Source: Actinoplanes oryzae
GTDB taxonomy: Bacteria; Actinomycetota; Actinomycetes; Mycobacteriales; Micromonosporaceae
Reading direction: 5' to 3'
DNA length: 32,377 nucleotides
NCBI RefSeq assembly: GCF_030757795.1
Contig: NZ_JAUQWH010000099.1
Span: 1-32,377, forward strand
The translations under genes and the position numbers were made by a program. The notes below the pieces were generated by a model. It saw only the letters and a program-made list of their open reading frames with translations, was not told where the DNA came from and made no database searches. Positions 8,023-15,971 of the stretch are shown piece after piece (position 1 is the stretch's first letter; each line of letters opens with the position of its first letter).

Positions 8023-8685
8023 TCAGGCGACCGGGAAATCGAAGTACGTGTCCGGATAGGGCTCGTCCGCGAGGGTGTAGTGCCACCACTCGCAGGCGTA
8101 GAACACGAACCCGGCGTCCTCCATGATCGAGCGGAGGTGCGCGCGGTTGGCCGCCTCGACCGGCGGGACGCCCTCGGCGCCGTGGTGCGAGATCGGGTCC
8201 ATGACGTCGTGGTCGCCGCCCATCGGCGTCAGCTCGCCGGTGGCCAGGTCGAAGAGCGTCAGGTCGACCGTGCTGCCCCGGCTGTGACCCGACTTCGTGG
8301 CCACGTAGCCCTGCTCGAACATGTCGGCCCGGGTGATGTTCGGATAGTGCCGCGCCTTCTTGCGGCCGTCCTCCGGCTCCTCCGCCCAGCGCATGAAGTG
8401 GTCCACGGCGCGCTGCGGGCGGTAGGCGTCCCACAGCAGCAGGCCGAAGCCGAGGGCCTCGGCCTTGTCCCGCGCGACCGTGAGGGCCGCGCAGAACTCG
8501 CGCGTGGCGACGATCCTGTTCACCAGGTAACCGTCGACCGGCTTGCCGACGAAGCTGTCCCACGTGGCGTACTTGGCATCCCAGCGGACCCCGGGGACCA
8601 GCTCGTCGACGTAGGCGAAGCCGTCAGGGATAGAGCCGTCCGGGAAGGAGCCGTCCGGGAGAGAGCCCTCGGGCAGCGAGGTCAC
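8023..8685 (-). CDS. vanX: D-Ala-D-Ala dipeptidase VanX, 220 aa
   Basis: This zinc dipeptidase hydrolyses free D-Ala-D-Ala so that only the D-Ala-D-Lac depsipeptide is built into peptidoglycan precursors. Key elements are DELVPGVRWDAKYATWDSF near the N-terminus, the first two zinc ligands in SGHSRGSTVDLTLFD (His and Asp), and the catalytic Glu plus third ligand in CEWWHYT. The start is GTG at 8685, overlapping the ligase stop by four bases (GTGA), which implies translational coupling. The N-terminus is unusual: four tandem copies of Ser-x-Pro-(Asp/Glu)-Gly precede the usual start of the family. It is the last gene of the vanH-vanA-vanX set. Function is confident. Confidence 0.97.
   Translation of the reverse strand: MTSLPEGSLPDGSFPDGSIPDGFAYVDELVPGVRWDAKYATWDSFVGKPVDGYLVNRIVATREFCAALTVARDKAEALGFGLLLWDAYRPQRAVDHFMRWAEEPEDGRKKARHYPNITRADMFEQGYVATKSGHSRGSTVDLTLFDLATGELTPMGGDHDVMDPISHHGAEGVPPVEAANRAHLRSIMEDAGFVFYACEWWHYTLADEPYPDTYFDFPVA
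8620..8679 (-). repeat. Four 15-bp tandem repeats in the vanX 5' end
   Basis: The units at 8665-8679, 8650-8664, 8635-8649 and 8620-8634 encode SLPEG, SLPDG, SFPDG and SIPDG in frame. They differ mainly at third positions and at the second codon of the unit. Canonical VanX begins close to the DELVPGVRWD segment, so the repeats form an added N-terminal tail. Confidence 0.9.
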
Positions 8686-9722
8686 TGCATCTTGCCCGTC
8701 AGGGCCAGCGACACCGTGCGGTCGATGACGTCGCCGAGCGAGAGGCCGGCGGCGGCCATCATGCGCGGGTAGCGGCTGTAGGAGGTCAGGCCGGGCAGCG
8801 TGTTGACCTCGTTGAGGACGACCTTGCCGTCGTCGGTGAGGAAAGTGTCCACGCGCGCCAGGCCACGGCAGCCCAGGGCCCGGTAGATGGTCTTCGCCGT
8901 CTCCTGGACGAGGGCGCGCTCCTCGGGCGTGATGTCCGCCGGGACGATGAAGGACGAGTTCTCGGAGCCCTGCTCCGGGGCGTCCTCCTGGTGGATCCGG
9001 AAGAAGCCGTGGGTGAGCGCGACCCGGTCCAGCTCGCCGACGAAGAGCTCGCCGTCGTTGCCCATGACCGAGCAGCCGATCTCGCGGGCGACCACGGCCT
9101 GCTCGATGAGCACCTTGGAGTCGAACTCGGCGGCGACGTCGAGCGCGGCCTGCAGTTCCTCCTTGCTGGTGACCTTGGTGACGCCGAAGGACGAGCCCGA
9201 GCGGGCCGGCTTCACGAACACCGGGTAGGTGAGCTGCTCGTCGTCGAACTTGTCGGCCGGCGAGACGATCCAGAAGCCGGGCGTGGCGATGCCGGCGCTC
9301 TGCACGACGGAGTAGGCGAGGGCCTTGTCCATGCACACCGCGGAGCTCTGGACGTCGCAGCCCACGTACGGGATGCCGGAGAGCTCCAGCAGGCCCTGCA
9401 TGGTGCCGTCCTCGCCGCCCTTGCCGTGCAGCACGGGCAGGACCACGTCGAGCCTGATCGTCTCGATGCCGCCCTCGCCCAGCACGAGCAGGCCGTGCAC
9501 GCCGCGGTCGGGGGACAGCACGGCCGTGCGCAGGGTGCCCTGCTCCCAGTCGGGGCCGGGGCCGTCGCAGAGCTTCCAGGCGCCGTCCTTGGTGATCCCG
9601 ATCCAGAACGGCTCGTACTTCTCCAGGTCGAGGTGCTTGGCGACTTCCGACGCGGACTTGATCGAGACCGGGTGCTCTTCCGAGATGCCGCCGAACAGGA
9701 TTCCGATTTTCAGCTTAGCCAC
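8682..9722 (-). CDS. vanA: D-Ala-D-lactate ligase (VanA type), 346 aa
   Basis: This ATP-grasp ligase joins D-Ala to D-lactate for glycopeptide-resistant cell-wall precursors. The omega-loop reads ALTHGFFRIHQE; the His in this loop is the established hallmark of D-Ala-D-Lac ligases, in place of the Tyr of normal Ddl. Other motifs are ILFGGISEEHPVS, VLHGKGGEDGTMQG, KPARSGSSFGV, ARVDTF and EVNTLPG, all complete. The start is GTG 9722, inside the last codons of the upstream vanH fusion gene (8-base overlap), and the stop overlaps vanX. Length is standard. The order vanH-vanA-vanX matches the conserved resistance core in glycopeptide-producing actinomycetes and enterococci. No VanR/VanS regulators lie in this window. 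Confidence 0.97.
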   Translation of the reverse strand: MAKLKIGILFGGISEEHPVSIKSASEVAKHLDLEKYEPFWIGITKDGAWKLCDGPGPDWEQGTLRTAVLSPDRGVHGLLVLGEGGIETIRLDVVLPVLHGKGGEDGTMQGLLELSGIPYVGCDVQSSAVCMDKALAYSVVQSAGIATPGFWIVSPADKFDDEQLTYPVFVKPARSGSSFGVTKVTSKEELQAALDVAAEFDSKVLIEQAVVAREIGCSVMGNDGELFVGELDRVALTHGFFRIHQEDAPEQGSENSSFIVPADITPEERALVQETAKTIYRALGCRGLARVDTFLTDDGKVVLNEVNTLPGLTSYSRYPRMMAAAGLSLGDVIDRTVSLALTGKMQ

Positions 9723-11745
9723 GCCGATTCTCGCTTTCGAAACTCAGACAGTTGATGATGGAGTTTTCCACGGTGTCGCTCAGGGCCCGGTCCGTGTAAT
9801 AGGCCGTGTGCGGGCTGATCAGCACGTTCGGCATCTCCTGCAGCCGCAGGAGCAGTTTGTTCTCGACCGGCCTGTCCCTGCAGTCGGCGTAGAAGATACC
9901 CGCCTCGCCCTCGATGACATCGAGCGCCGCACCGCCGAGCTTGCCGTTCTCCAGCGCCGACACGAGGGCCGCGGTGTCGATCAGGGCGCCGCGCCCGGTG
10001 TTGACGATGAAGGCGCCCTTCTTGGCCTGCCCGAGGTTGCGGCTGTTGAGCAGGTGATGCGTGCTCGCGTTCAGCGGCGTGTGCAGCGTGACGATGTCGC
10101 TCTGCTGCAGCAGGATGTCGAGCGGGATCTGCGCGGCGGCGGTCGCCGGGCTGCTGTCGCGGGCCAGGATCCGGCAGCCGAAGCCGTGCAGCCGGTCGAT
10201 GACCGCGGTGCCGATGCGCCCGGTGCCGACCACGCCGACGGTCAGGTCGCGCAGCTCCTTGCCGCGCACCTCGTGCAGCCGGTAGTCGTGCTCGTCCGTG
10301 CGGTGGATCGTCGACTTGGCGTCGCGCAGCAGCATCAGCATCTGCATGATCGTGTAGTCGGCGACGCTGTCCGGCGAGTAGAAGACGTTGCCGACGGTGA
10401 TGCCGACGCTCTGCGCGTACGTGATGTCGATGTGGTCGAAACCGACGCTGCGGGTGGAGATGTAGCGCACGCCGACCCGGCTGAGTGCGAGCAGCGTGGC
10501 GTTGGTGACCCGGGACTTGTGCCCCACGCTGACGCACCGGTTGCCCGCGGCCAGGCTCGCGTTGGCCTCGGAGACGTGCTCCTCGGTGATCGTGGTGACC
10601 ACGCCGAGGTGCGGCGCCATCTCGCGGAAGAGCACGGCCTCGTCCGGCGCGCAGCTGAAGACGGTGATGCCTGTCTCGGGGCGGACCACCGGGGACAGCG
10701 ACGAGGGCGACGTGTGGGACTTGGGCAGGGCGGCGTCGGCCGGCACGGGCAGGCTGCCGCGCCGGGCCAGCCCGGTGTCGATCAGGACGTCGAGCAGGCC
10801 GGTGTAGGGCAGCCCGGCGCTGCTCCAGGCGGCCGCGTCCGGCGCGCCCGGGACGAGCACCGGCCGGGCGTCGACCTCGTGGAGCACCACCGAGGTGCGG
10901 CCCCCGGCGGTGTCGACGAGGAAGTTGATCCGGGCCAGGCCCGTGCACCCGAGGATCCGGAAGGCCCGGATGGCCAGCTCGTCGAGGGCGGCGCAGAGCG
11001 CGGGCTCCAGGGGCACCACGGGGCCCTGACCGGCGTCGCCCTCCGGGTGCACCGGCGGCGAGGCGACCAGCCGGCCGTCCGGGTGCTGCAGCACCGAGAT
11101 GCTGATCTCCTGCCCCGGCACGGCCCGCTCGACCAGCACCTTGGCGTCGAAGCGGAACGCCTCGGCCACCGCCGCGTCGAGGGCGGTGGCGTCGTCGACC
11201 CGGGTGACGCCGTCGCCCGGGTTGCCGCAGCTCGGCTTGACCAGCAGCGGCAGCCCGAGCCGGGCCCGGTCGCTGTCGCCGACGGTCTCGCCGGGGCTGC
11301 GCAGCACGACCGCGTCGGCGACCTTGATGCCCTCGGCCCGCAGCACCGCCCGGGTGAAGGCCTTGTCCATGCCCACGACGCCGGCCGCCACGCCGCGGCC
11401 CACATAGGGCACGGCGAGCAGGTCGAGCAGGCCGCGGACGGTGCTGTCCTCGTCGGGGGTGCCGTGCAGGACGGGCAGGACGACGTCGACGCCGGCGAGG
11501 GCCTTCATCGCCGAGGTCAGGGCCGCGGAGCGGGCGGCCGGCGCCTTGGGCTTGAGGGCCTGGCCGCGCCCGAGGCTGTCGTCCGGCGCGGCGACCCGCC
11601 AGCGGCCGTCGGCGGTGATCCGCACCGGCACCGGGTCGAAGCGCTCCCGGTTGAGGTGGGCGAGCACGGCGACCGCGGCGTCGTAGGAGACGTCGGGTCC
11701 CGGGTGCTGCCCGCCGTAGAGCACGCCGATGCGGAGCTTCGTCAC
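9715..11745 (-). CDS. vanH: Fusion: degenerate D-Ala-D-Ala ligase domain + VanH D-lactate dehydrogenase, 676 aa
   Basis: One uninterrupted frame joins two enzymes. Residues 1 to about 325 resemble D-Ala-D-Ala ligase: GVLYGGQHPGPDVS, VLPVLHGTPDED, GVVGMDKAF. Several active-site positions differ: the nucleotide-loop KP-SGSSFGV is KPSCGNPGDGV, the metal-binding Asp of RVDF is Asn273 (RINF), and EVNTLPG is EVDARPV. No HGFF or Tyr omega-loop is seen. A Pro/Ser-rich linker at about 326-357 leads to VanH (358-676), which looks intact: TRSVGFDHID, SPDSVADYT, nucleotide-binding VGTGRIG at 506-512, and Arg585, Glu614, His646 with the 29/32 spacing of the VanH triad. VanH reduces pyruvate to D-lactate for VanA. 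I chose GTG 11745 because GGAAGGA lies 7 bases upstream; a GTG at 11808 would add 21 residues. No ribosome site precedes the VanH part. Confidence 0.93.
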   Translation of the reverse strand: MTKLRIGVLYGGQHPGPDVSYDAAVAVLAHLNRERFDPVPVRITADGRWRVAAPDDSLGRGQALKPKAPAARSAALTSAMKALAGVDVVLPVLHGTPDEDSTVRGLLDLLAVPYVGRGVAAGVVGMDKAFTRAVLRAEGIKVADAVVLRSPGETVGDSDRARLGLPLLVKPSCGNPGDGVTRVDDATALDAAVAEAFRFDAKVLVERAVPGQEISISVLQHPDGRLVASPPVHPEGDAGQGPVVPLEPALCAALDELAIRAFRILGCTGLARINFLVDTAGGRTSVVLHEVDARPVLVPGAPDAAAWSSAGLPYTGLLDVLIDTGLARRGSLPVPADAALPKSHTSPSSLSPVVRPETGITVFSCAPDEAVLFREMAPHLGVVTTITEEHVSEANASLAAGNRCVSVGHKSRVTNATLLALSRVGVRYISTRSVGFDHIDITYAQSVGITVGNVFYSPDSVADYTIMQMLMLLRDAKSTIHRTDEHDYRLHEVRGKELRDLTVGVVGTGRIGTAVIDRLHGFGCRILARDSSPATAAAQIPLDILLQQSDIVTLHTPLNASTHHLLNSRNLGQAKKGAFIVNTGRGALIDTAALVSALENGKLGGAALDVIEGEAGIFYADCRDRPVENKLLLRLQEMPNVLISPHTAYYTDRALSDTVENSIINCLSFESENRRG

Positions 11746-12276
11746 TTGCGGTTCCTTCCGTGTCGGCGTGGCCCTCGCCTCGTCAGCGTCTGCCGGACTC
11801 CCGCTCACGATGCTGTGGCACCGGCGACCGATCGCCTCACGCCGGGCAACGGGGCAGCTGCCGTGGTGCTGACCTCGCCGGCCACCGCGATCCCGCGGCC
11901 GCCGGTCGCCCGGTGCGCGACGAAGCCGACATAGTAACCTCGGCCGTCCAGCGCACCCCCGAGGAGCGCCGTGACGCCCGTGCCGGGAACTCTGGTCACC
12001 ACGCTTCCTCTCGCGCCTCGTCGATTCCTGGCCGGTCGACCGTATACAGAGCGCTCACTCTAGCCGTCCGCGCCTCGGGGAGTCGAGCTGACCCGAGAGG
12101 GGTGGCGCGTCGGGTGTTATTCCTGGTAAAGACGCTTCCCCGAGCGCCCGGACGCCGGCGCGGAACGACACCGATCAGTCACTCTGGGTGAGGCGGGTCG
12201 AGGGAAGCGGGTCCGCCCGGACGGTCGATACACTGCCTCGACCCGACCGGCACCGCGATCCTCGGAGTGGCTCCAC
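11746..12276. other. Divergent control region between vanH fusion and murG paralogue
   Basis: These 531 bases separate two divergent genes. They hold the ribosome site for the fusion gene (GGAAGGA, 11753-11759), a candidate small minus-strand frame (11805-12002) and a GTATAC palindrome inside 12035-12050. A TACACT hexamer at 12229-12234, about 43 bases upstream of murG, could be its -10, but I see no good -35. VanR-type operators cannot be assigned from sequence alone. Confidence 0.5.
11805..12002 (-). CDS. Candidate small protein upstream of vanH fusion, 65 aa, unknown
   Basis: This frame starts at tandem GTG codons (12002 and 11999) behind GAGAGGAAG on the minus strand. It ends 59 bases before the fusion-gene start. 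Most third codon positions are G or C, as in real genes here, though fewer than in the neighbours. The sequence is rich in Gly, Ala and Val (DGRGYYVGFVAHRATGG in the middle) with no motif I recognise. It could be a leader-type ORF or a chance frame. Confidence 0.28.
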   Translation of the reverse strand: MVTRVPGTGVTALLGGALDGRGYYVGFVAHRATGGRGIAVAGEVSTTAAAPLPGVRRSVAGATAS

Positions 12277-13446
12277 ATGTCCCTCTACAGCACCCAGCGC
12301 CTGCATGCACTCCGCATGATCGTCACCGGAGGCGGCACGGGCGGCCACACCTACCCCGCGCTGACCACGATCCACACCCTGCAGGCCCGGCTCGCCGAGA
12401 CCGGCACCACGCCCGAGCTGCTCTGGGTCGGCGTCGCCACCGGCCTCGAGGCCACGATCGCCGAGCGCAACGGCATCCCCTTCAAGGCGGTCACCACCGG
12501 CAAGCTGCGCCGCTCGCTGAGCCCGCGCGACATCGGCCGCAACATCGCCGACGCCTTCCGCATCCCGCTGGGCATCCTGCAAGCGGCCTTCACCGTGGCC
12601 CGCACCAAGCCCGCCGTGGTGTTCAGCACGGGCGGCTTCGTCTCCGTGCCGATCGGGCTGGCCGCGGCCCTGTTCCGGGTGCCCTACCTGATGCACGAGC
12701 AGACCCTCAGCGTGGGCCTGGCCAACCGCATCCTGGCCCGCGTGGCCACCCGCGTGCTGCTCAGCCACGAGGCCTCCCTCGAGCACCTGCCCGCCCGGGC
12801 GCGCAGCCGGGCGGTCGTCACCGGCAACCCGGTGCGCCCGGCCGTGCTCAGCGGCGATCCGGCGAAGGGCCTGGCCGCGTACGGGCTCGACCCGTCGGTG
12901 CCGCTCGTCCTGGTCACCGGGGGTGCGCTCGGCGCCCAGCAGATCAACCGGATGCTGACCGGCGCGCTGCCCGGCCTGCTCGAGCGCTGCCAGATCGTGC
13001 ACCAGTGCGGCAGCCACGGCCTCACCGAGATGCAGGAGGTCGCCCGGGCCCTGCCCCCGCACCTCGCCCACCGCTACCGCGTCGTCGACTTCATCCACGA
13101 CGAGCTGCCCGACCTGCTCGCCGCCGCGGCCGTCGTCGTGGCCCGTGCCGGCGCCGGCACGGTGGCCGAGCTCACTGCCCTCGGCAAGGCCTCCGTGCTG
13201 ATCCCCTACCCGGTCTCGGCCGGCGACGAGCAGCGCCACACCGCCCGCCACCTGGCCGCCACCGGCGCCGCCGTGATGCTCGACAAGGAGACCGCCACCC
13301 CGGAGCGCCTGCAGGCCGCCCTCGGCGAGCTGCTGGCCGACCCGGGCCGCCGGGCCGCCATGTCGCAGGCCGCCACCGCCCAGGGCCGCCCGGACGCCGC
13401 CGGCCGGGTCGTCACCGAGATCCTGACGATCTCGGCGGGCCGGTAA
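12277..13446 (+). CDS. murG: MurG-like UDP-GlcNAc transferase (lipid II synthesis), 389 aa
   Basis: MurG adds GlcNAc to lipid I to form lipid II on the inner face of the membrane. Visible motifs are GGGTGGHTYPAL (donor loop, usually GGTAGH), FSTGGFVSVPIGLAA, MHEQTLSVGLANR, VTGGALGAQQINR, and the UDP-GlcNAc site RAGAGTVAELTALGKASVLIPYP followed by a Gln-containing DEQRHTARHL. The last differs from the usual Q-x-x-N-A by having Thr. The gene stands alone, away from any division/cell-wall cluster, and is divergent from the vanHAX-type genes. It is therefore probably a second, dedicated murG rather than the housekeeping copy. The start ATG 12277 has CGGAG about 8 bases upstream; an ATG 13 codons later would give a more canonical N-terminus. 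Confidence 0.9.
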   Translation: MSLYSTQRLHALRMIVTGGGTGGHTYPALTTIHTLQARLAETGTTPELLWVGVATGLEATIAERNGIPFKAVTTGKLRRSLSPRDIGRNIADAFRIPLGILQAAFTVARTKPAVVFSTGGFVSVPIGLAAALFRVPYLMHEQTLSVGLANRILARVATRVLLSHEASLEHLPARARSRAVVTGNPVRPAVLSGDPAKGLAAYGLDPSVPLVLVTGGALGAQQINRMLTGALPGLLERCQIVHQCGSHGLTEMQEVARALPPHLAHRYRVVDFIHDELPDLLAAAAVVVARAGAGTVAELTALGKASVLIPYPVSAGDEQRHTARHLAATGAAVMLDKETATPERLQAALGELLADPGRRAAMSQAATAQGRPDAAGRVVTEILTISAGR

Positions 13447-13451
13447 GCCCG

Positions 13452-13508
13452 CCGGCCCCGGCCCGGCCCCGGCCCGCCCGGCCACGGCCCCGGCCCCGGC
13501 CCCGGCCC
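13452..13508. repeat. GGCCCC-type low-complexity repeat between convergent genes
   Basis: Almost pure G/C, built from repeated GGCCCC(G) units, filling the short gap between the stops of murG and the M1 peptidase. It may act as a bidirectional terminator because it can fold on itself, or it may be a slippage-prone spacer. Confidence 0.7.
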
Positions 13509-13510
13509 GC

Positions 13511-15916
13511 TCAGCGGGTCGCTGACCGGGCGCGGAGCATGCGGCCGACCAGGTCGGCCTGGCCCAGGAGGGTCTTGGCGACGACCGGCTCCAGGTCGCC
13601 GCGCTCCGCCGCCTCCCGGGCCCGCGCCAGCCACGTCTCGTCGACGGCGAACTTGGGGAACAGCCCGCGGGCGTAGTACGACGCGAAGATCATGCCGCCC
13701 TGGCTCAGCGTGGGCAGCAGGGCGAGGTAGCGGTCGGCGTAGGGGGCCAGCAGCGCCTCCTGCCCGGGCCGCCAGAAGGCCGCCGACACCGTGGCGAACT
13801 GGCCGGCGGGCACCTCGCCGGTGCTCAGCGCCTGCCACGCCGCGGCCTTCTCCGCCTCGTCCGGCGCCGCCGCCCGCACCGTCAGCGCCTGCAGCGTGGC
13901 GTCCGGGTCGGGGTCGCGGGCGAGCAGCCCGGTCACCTCCGCGGCCGTGGGGGCGCCCAGCTCGGACGCGCGGAGCAGGGCCCGCCAGCGCAGGTCGACG
14001 TCGTCGCCGGCCAGCTCCGCGACGGCGGCCGGATCGGTGGTGACGCGGGCCAGCGCACGCACGGCGCTGCGCCGGTGGGCCGGCTGCCGGGCCAGCTCCG
14101 CGCACACCCCGGCGACCAGGGCGGCGACGGCGGGCCGGTCGGCCTCCGGCGCCCACAGCTCGGCGACGTCACCGGCCAGCCGCAGGTAGGGCTCGATCAC
14201 GGTGGGCGCGGTCTCCGCGCGCAGCACCGCGACCAGGGCGGCGGCGGTCTCGGCGGCGGTCGCCTCGCCGGTGGTCAGGGCGTCCCACACCGAGGCGACG
14301 GCCACGCCTCGGGCCTCCGGCGTGGGCAGCCGGGCGGCCTCGCGCAGGGGCGCCGGGCGTACGGTCGCGTACGTCAGATCCTCGTCGTTGACCAGGTAGA
14401 AGTCGGCGCCGGCCGGCAGCGGGACGGGCGTGCGCCCGGTGCTCACGTCGACCAGCGCGCGGGCCGTGCGTACCAGGGCGGGGTCCTGTCCGGAATAGGC
14501 GCCGACCGCGAGCACCTGCGGGCGCGGCGGCCCGGCCGGTCCCCGCCCCACGAGCACGACCTCGTCGCCGCCGGTCTCCAGGGTGAACCGGTCGGCGCCC
14601 GCCGTGGCCAGCCAGCCGTCGCGCCACGCGTCCAGGTCGCGCCCGCTCGCCGTGGCCAGCGCGTCGATGAGGTCCTGCAGCGTCGTGGTGCCCCAGGCGA
14701 AGCGCGCGAAGTAGGCGGTCATGCCGGCCCGGAACGCCTCCTGGCCCACATAGGCCTGCAGCTGGCGCAGCACCGACGCGCCCTTGGGGTAGGTGATCGC
14801 GTCGAAGATCGACGCCGCCTGCGCCACGTCGGCGATCGGCTGGTGGATCGGGTGGGTGACCGGGCCCTGGTCGGTCAGGTAGGCATCGAGCTTCTCCGCG
14901 ACGGTGTGCCGGGCCCACGCGTCGGTGTACTCCGTGGCGCGCGACGCCGCCCACTTGCACGCGAACTCGGCGAACGCCTCGTTCAGCCACAGGTCGTCCC
15001 ACCAGCGCATCGTCACGATGTTGCCGAACCACATGTGCGCCATCTCGTGCAGCAGCACCCGGACGACCAGCGCGTCCTCGGCCGGCGTCGGCTCGGCGCG
15101 CGGCAGCAGCGAGTCCGACCAGGTCACGCAGCCGTAGTTCTCCATCGCGCCGCCGAACTCGGGCACGAACACCTGGTCGTAGCGGCGCTGCGGGAACGGC
15201 ATGCCGAACTGCTCGCCGAAGAAGCGCAGGCCCTGCGCCGTCGTGGTGAACAGCTTGTCCGCGTCGCGCTCGAGCACGGCCTTGAGCGAGCGCCGGCAGA
15301 ACAGGCCCAGATCGAACCCGTCGACGGTACGCCGCAGCTGGTGGAACGGCCCGGCATTGACCACCGTGTTGTACGGCGACAGCGGCGGCGTCGGCGGGAA
15401 CACCCACCGGTTCCCCTCGACGCGGGCGTCGCCCGTGTTGCTCGTCACCGTCCAGTCCGGCGGCGCCGTGACCGTGAACGCGTGCGGCGCCTTGAGATCG
15501 GGCTGGTCGAAGCAGGCCCACACCCACCGCGCCTGATCCGGCTCGAACGACATCCAGAGATAGACCTCGCCGTCGGCCGGATCGACCGCCCGGTGCACCC
15601 CGGCGCCGTCGCGGGTGTTCTCCGTCTCGCACTCGACGACCAGCACGTTGCTCGCGGCCAGCTCCGGCAGCGGCAGCCGGCCGTCGGCGGCCGGGCCCAG
15701 CTCCCGCCCGTTGAGCGTCGCCCGCAGCACGGTCGCGGCGGCGTCCACGAAGCTCGCCGCCCCCGGGGTGGCGCACGTGAAGCTGATCGTGGACGTGCTG
15801 CGCACCCGCGGGCCGCCGGGCAGCTCGGTGAGGTCCACGTCGATGTCGTACCGCTGCACCGTGAGCAGGGCACCCCGCTCCTCGGCCTCCCCCTGCGTCA
15901 GGCTGCGCACACCCAT
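13511..15916 (-). CDS. M1-family zinc aminopeptidase (PepN/AplP-like), 801 aa
   Basis: This gluzincin peptidase has the M1 exopeptidase motif GGAMEN at 255-260, the zinc site HEMAHMWFG from His290 with the third ligand Glu313 in LNEAFAEF, and the transition-state tyrosine Tyr376 in ITYPKGAS. The C-terminal half is the Ala-rich helical ERAP1-like domain. I place the start at ATG 15916 with GGGGGAGG upstream; an in-frame extension to 16126 is unrelated. PepN-like M1 proteases called AplP were shown to remove class III lanthipeptide leaders by combined endo- and aminopeptidase action. AplP is encoded with NAI-112, while homologues usually lie outside clusters. This gene is 6.4 kb from the glycosyltransferase end and is a good candidate for that step. 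A housekeeping aminopeptidase N is the alternative. Confidence 0.93.
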   Translation of the reverse strand: MGVRSLTQGEAEERGALLTVQRYDIDVDLTELPGGPRVRSTSTISFTCATPGAASFVDAAATVLRATLNGRELGPAADGRLPLPELAASNVLVVECETENTRDGAGVHRAVDPADGEVYLWMSFEPDQARWVWACFDQPDLKAPHAFTVTAPPDWTVTSNTGDARVEGNRWVFPPTPPLSPYNTVVNAGPFHQLRRTVDGFDLGLFCRRSLKAVLERDADKLFTTTAQGLRFFGEQFGMPFPQRRYDQVFVPEFGGAMENYGCVTWSDSLLPRAEPTPAEDALVVRVLLHEMAHMWFGNIVTMRWWDDLWLNEAFAEFACKWAASRATEYTDAWARHTVAEKLDAYLTDQGPVTHPIHQPIADVAQAASIFDAITYPKGASVLRQLQAYVGQEAFRAGMTAYFARFAWGTTTLQDLIDALATASGRDLDAWRDGWLATAGADRFTLETGGDEVVLVGRGPAGPPRPQVLAVGAYSGQDPALVRTARALVDVSTGRTPVPLPAGADFYLVNDEDLTYATVRPAPLREAARLPTPEARGVAVASVWDALTTGEATAAETAAALVAVLRAETAPTVIEPYLRLAGDVAELWAPEADRPAVAALVAGVCAELARQPAHRRSAVRALARVTTDPAAVAELAGDDVDLRWRALLRASELGAPTAAEVTGLLARDPDPDATLQALTVRAAAPDEAEKAAAWQALSTGEVPAGQFATVSAAFWRPGQEALLAPYADRYLALLPTLSQGGMIFASYYARGLFPKFAVDETWLARAREAAERGDLEPVVAKTLLGQADLVGRMLRARSATR

Positions 15917-15971
15917 ACCCGGCCTCCCCCGCTTCGCCGTCCGGATCTCCGGTTCATTATGTGACGCCCGC

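Noticed and set aside
8620..8679. CRISPR-like array
   Set aside because: The units are contiguous 15-bp coding repeats without spacers, inside vanX.
7867..8772. Plus-strand frame starting in the aldolase-vanX gap
   Set aside because: It runs antisense through vanX and vanA, which are complete and well conserved.
9715..11745. Two separate genes (ligase and vanH) rather than a fusion
   Set aside because: No stop between them, and the in-frame GTG before the VanH part has no ribosome site; kept as fusion, with resequencing named as the test.
11746..12276. VanR-binding sites or vanR/vanS genes
   Set aside because: No kinase or response-regulator sequence is present, and I cannot identify a VanR box with confidence.
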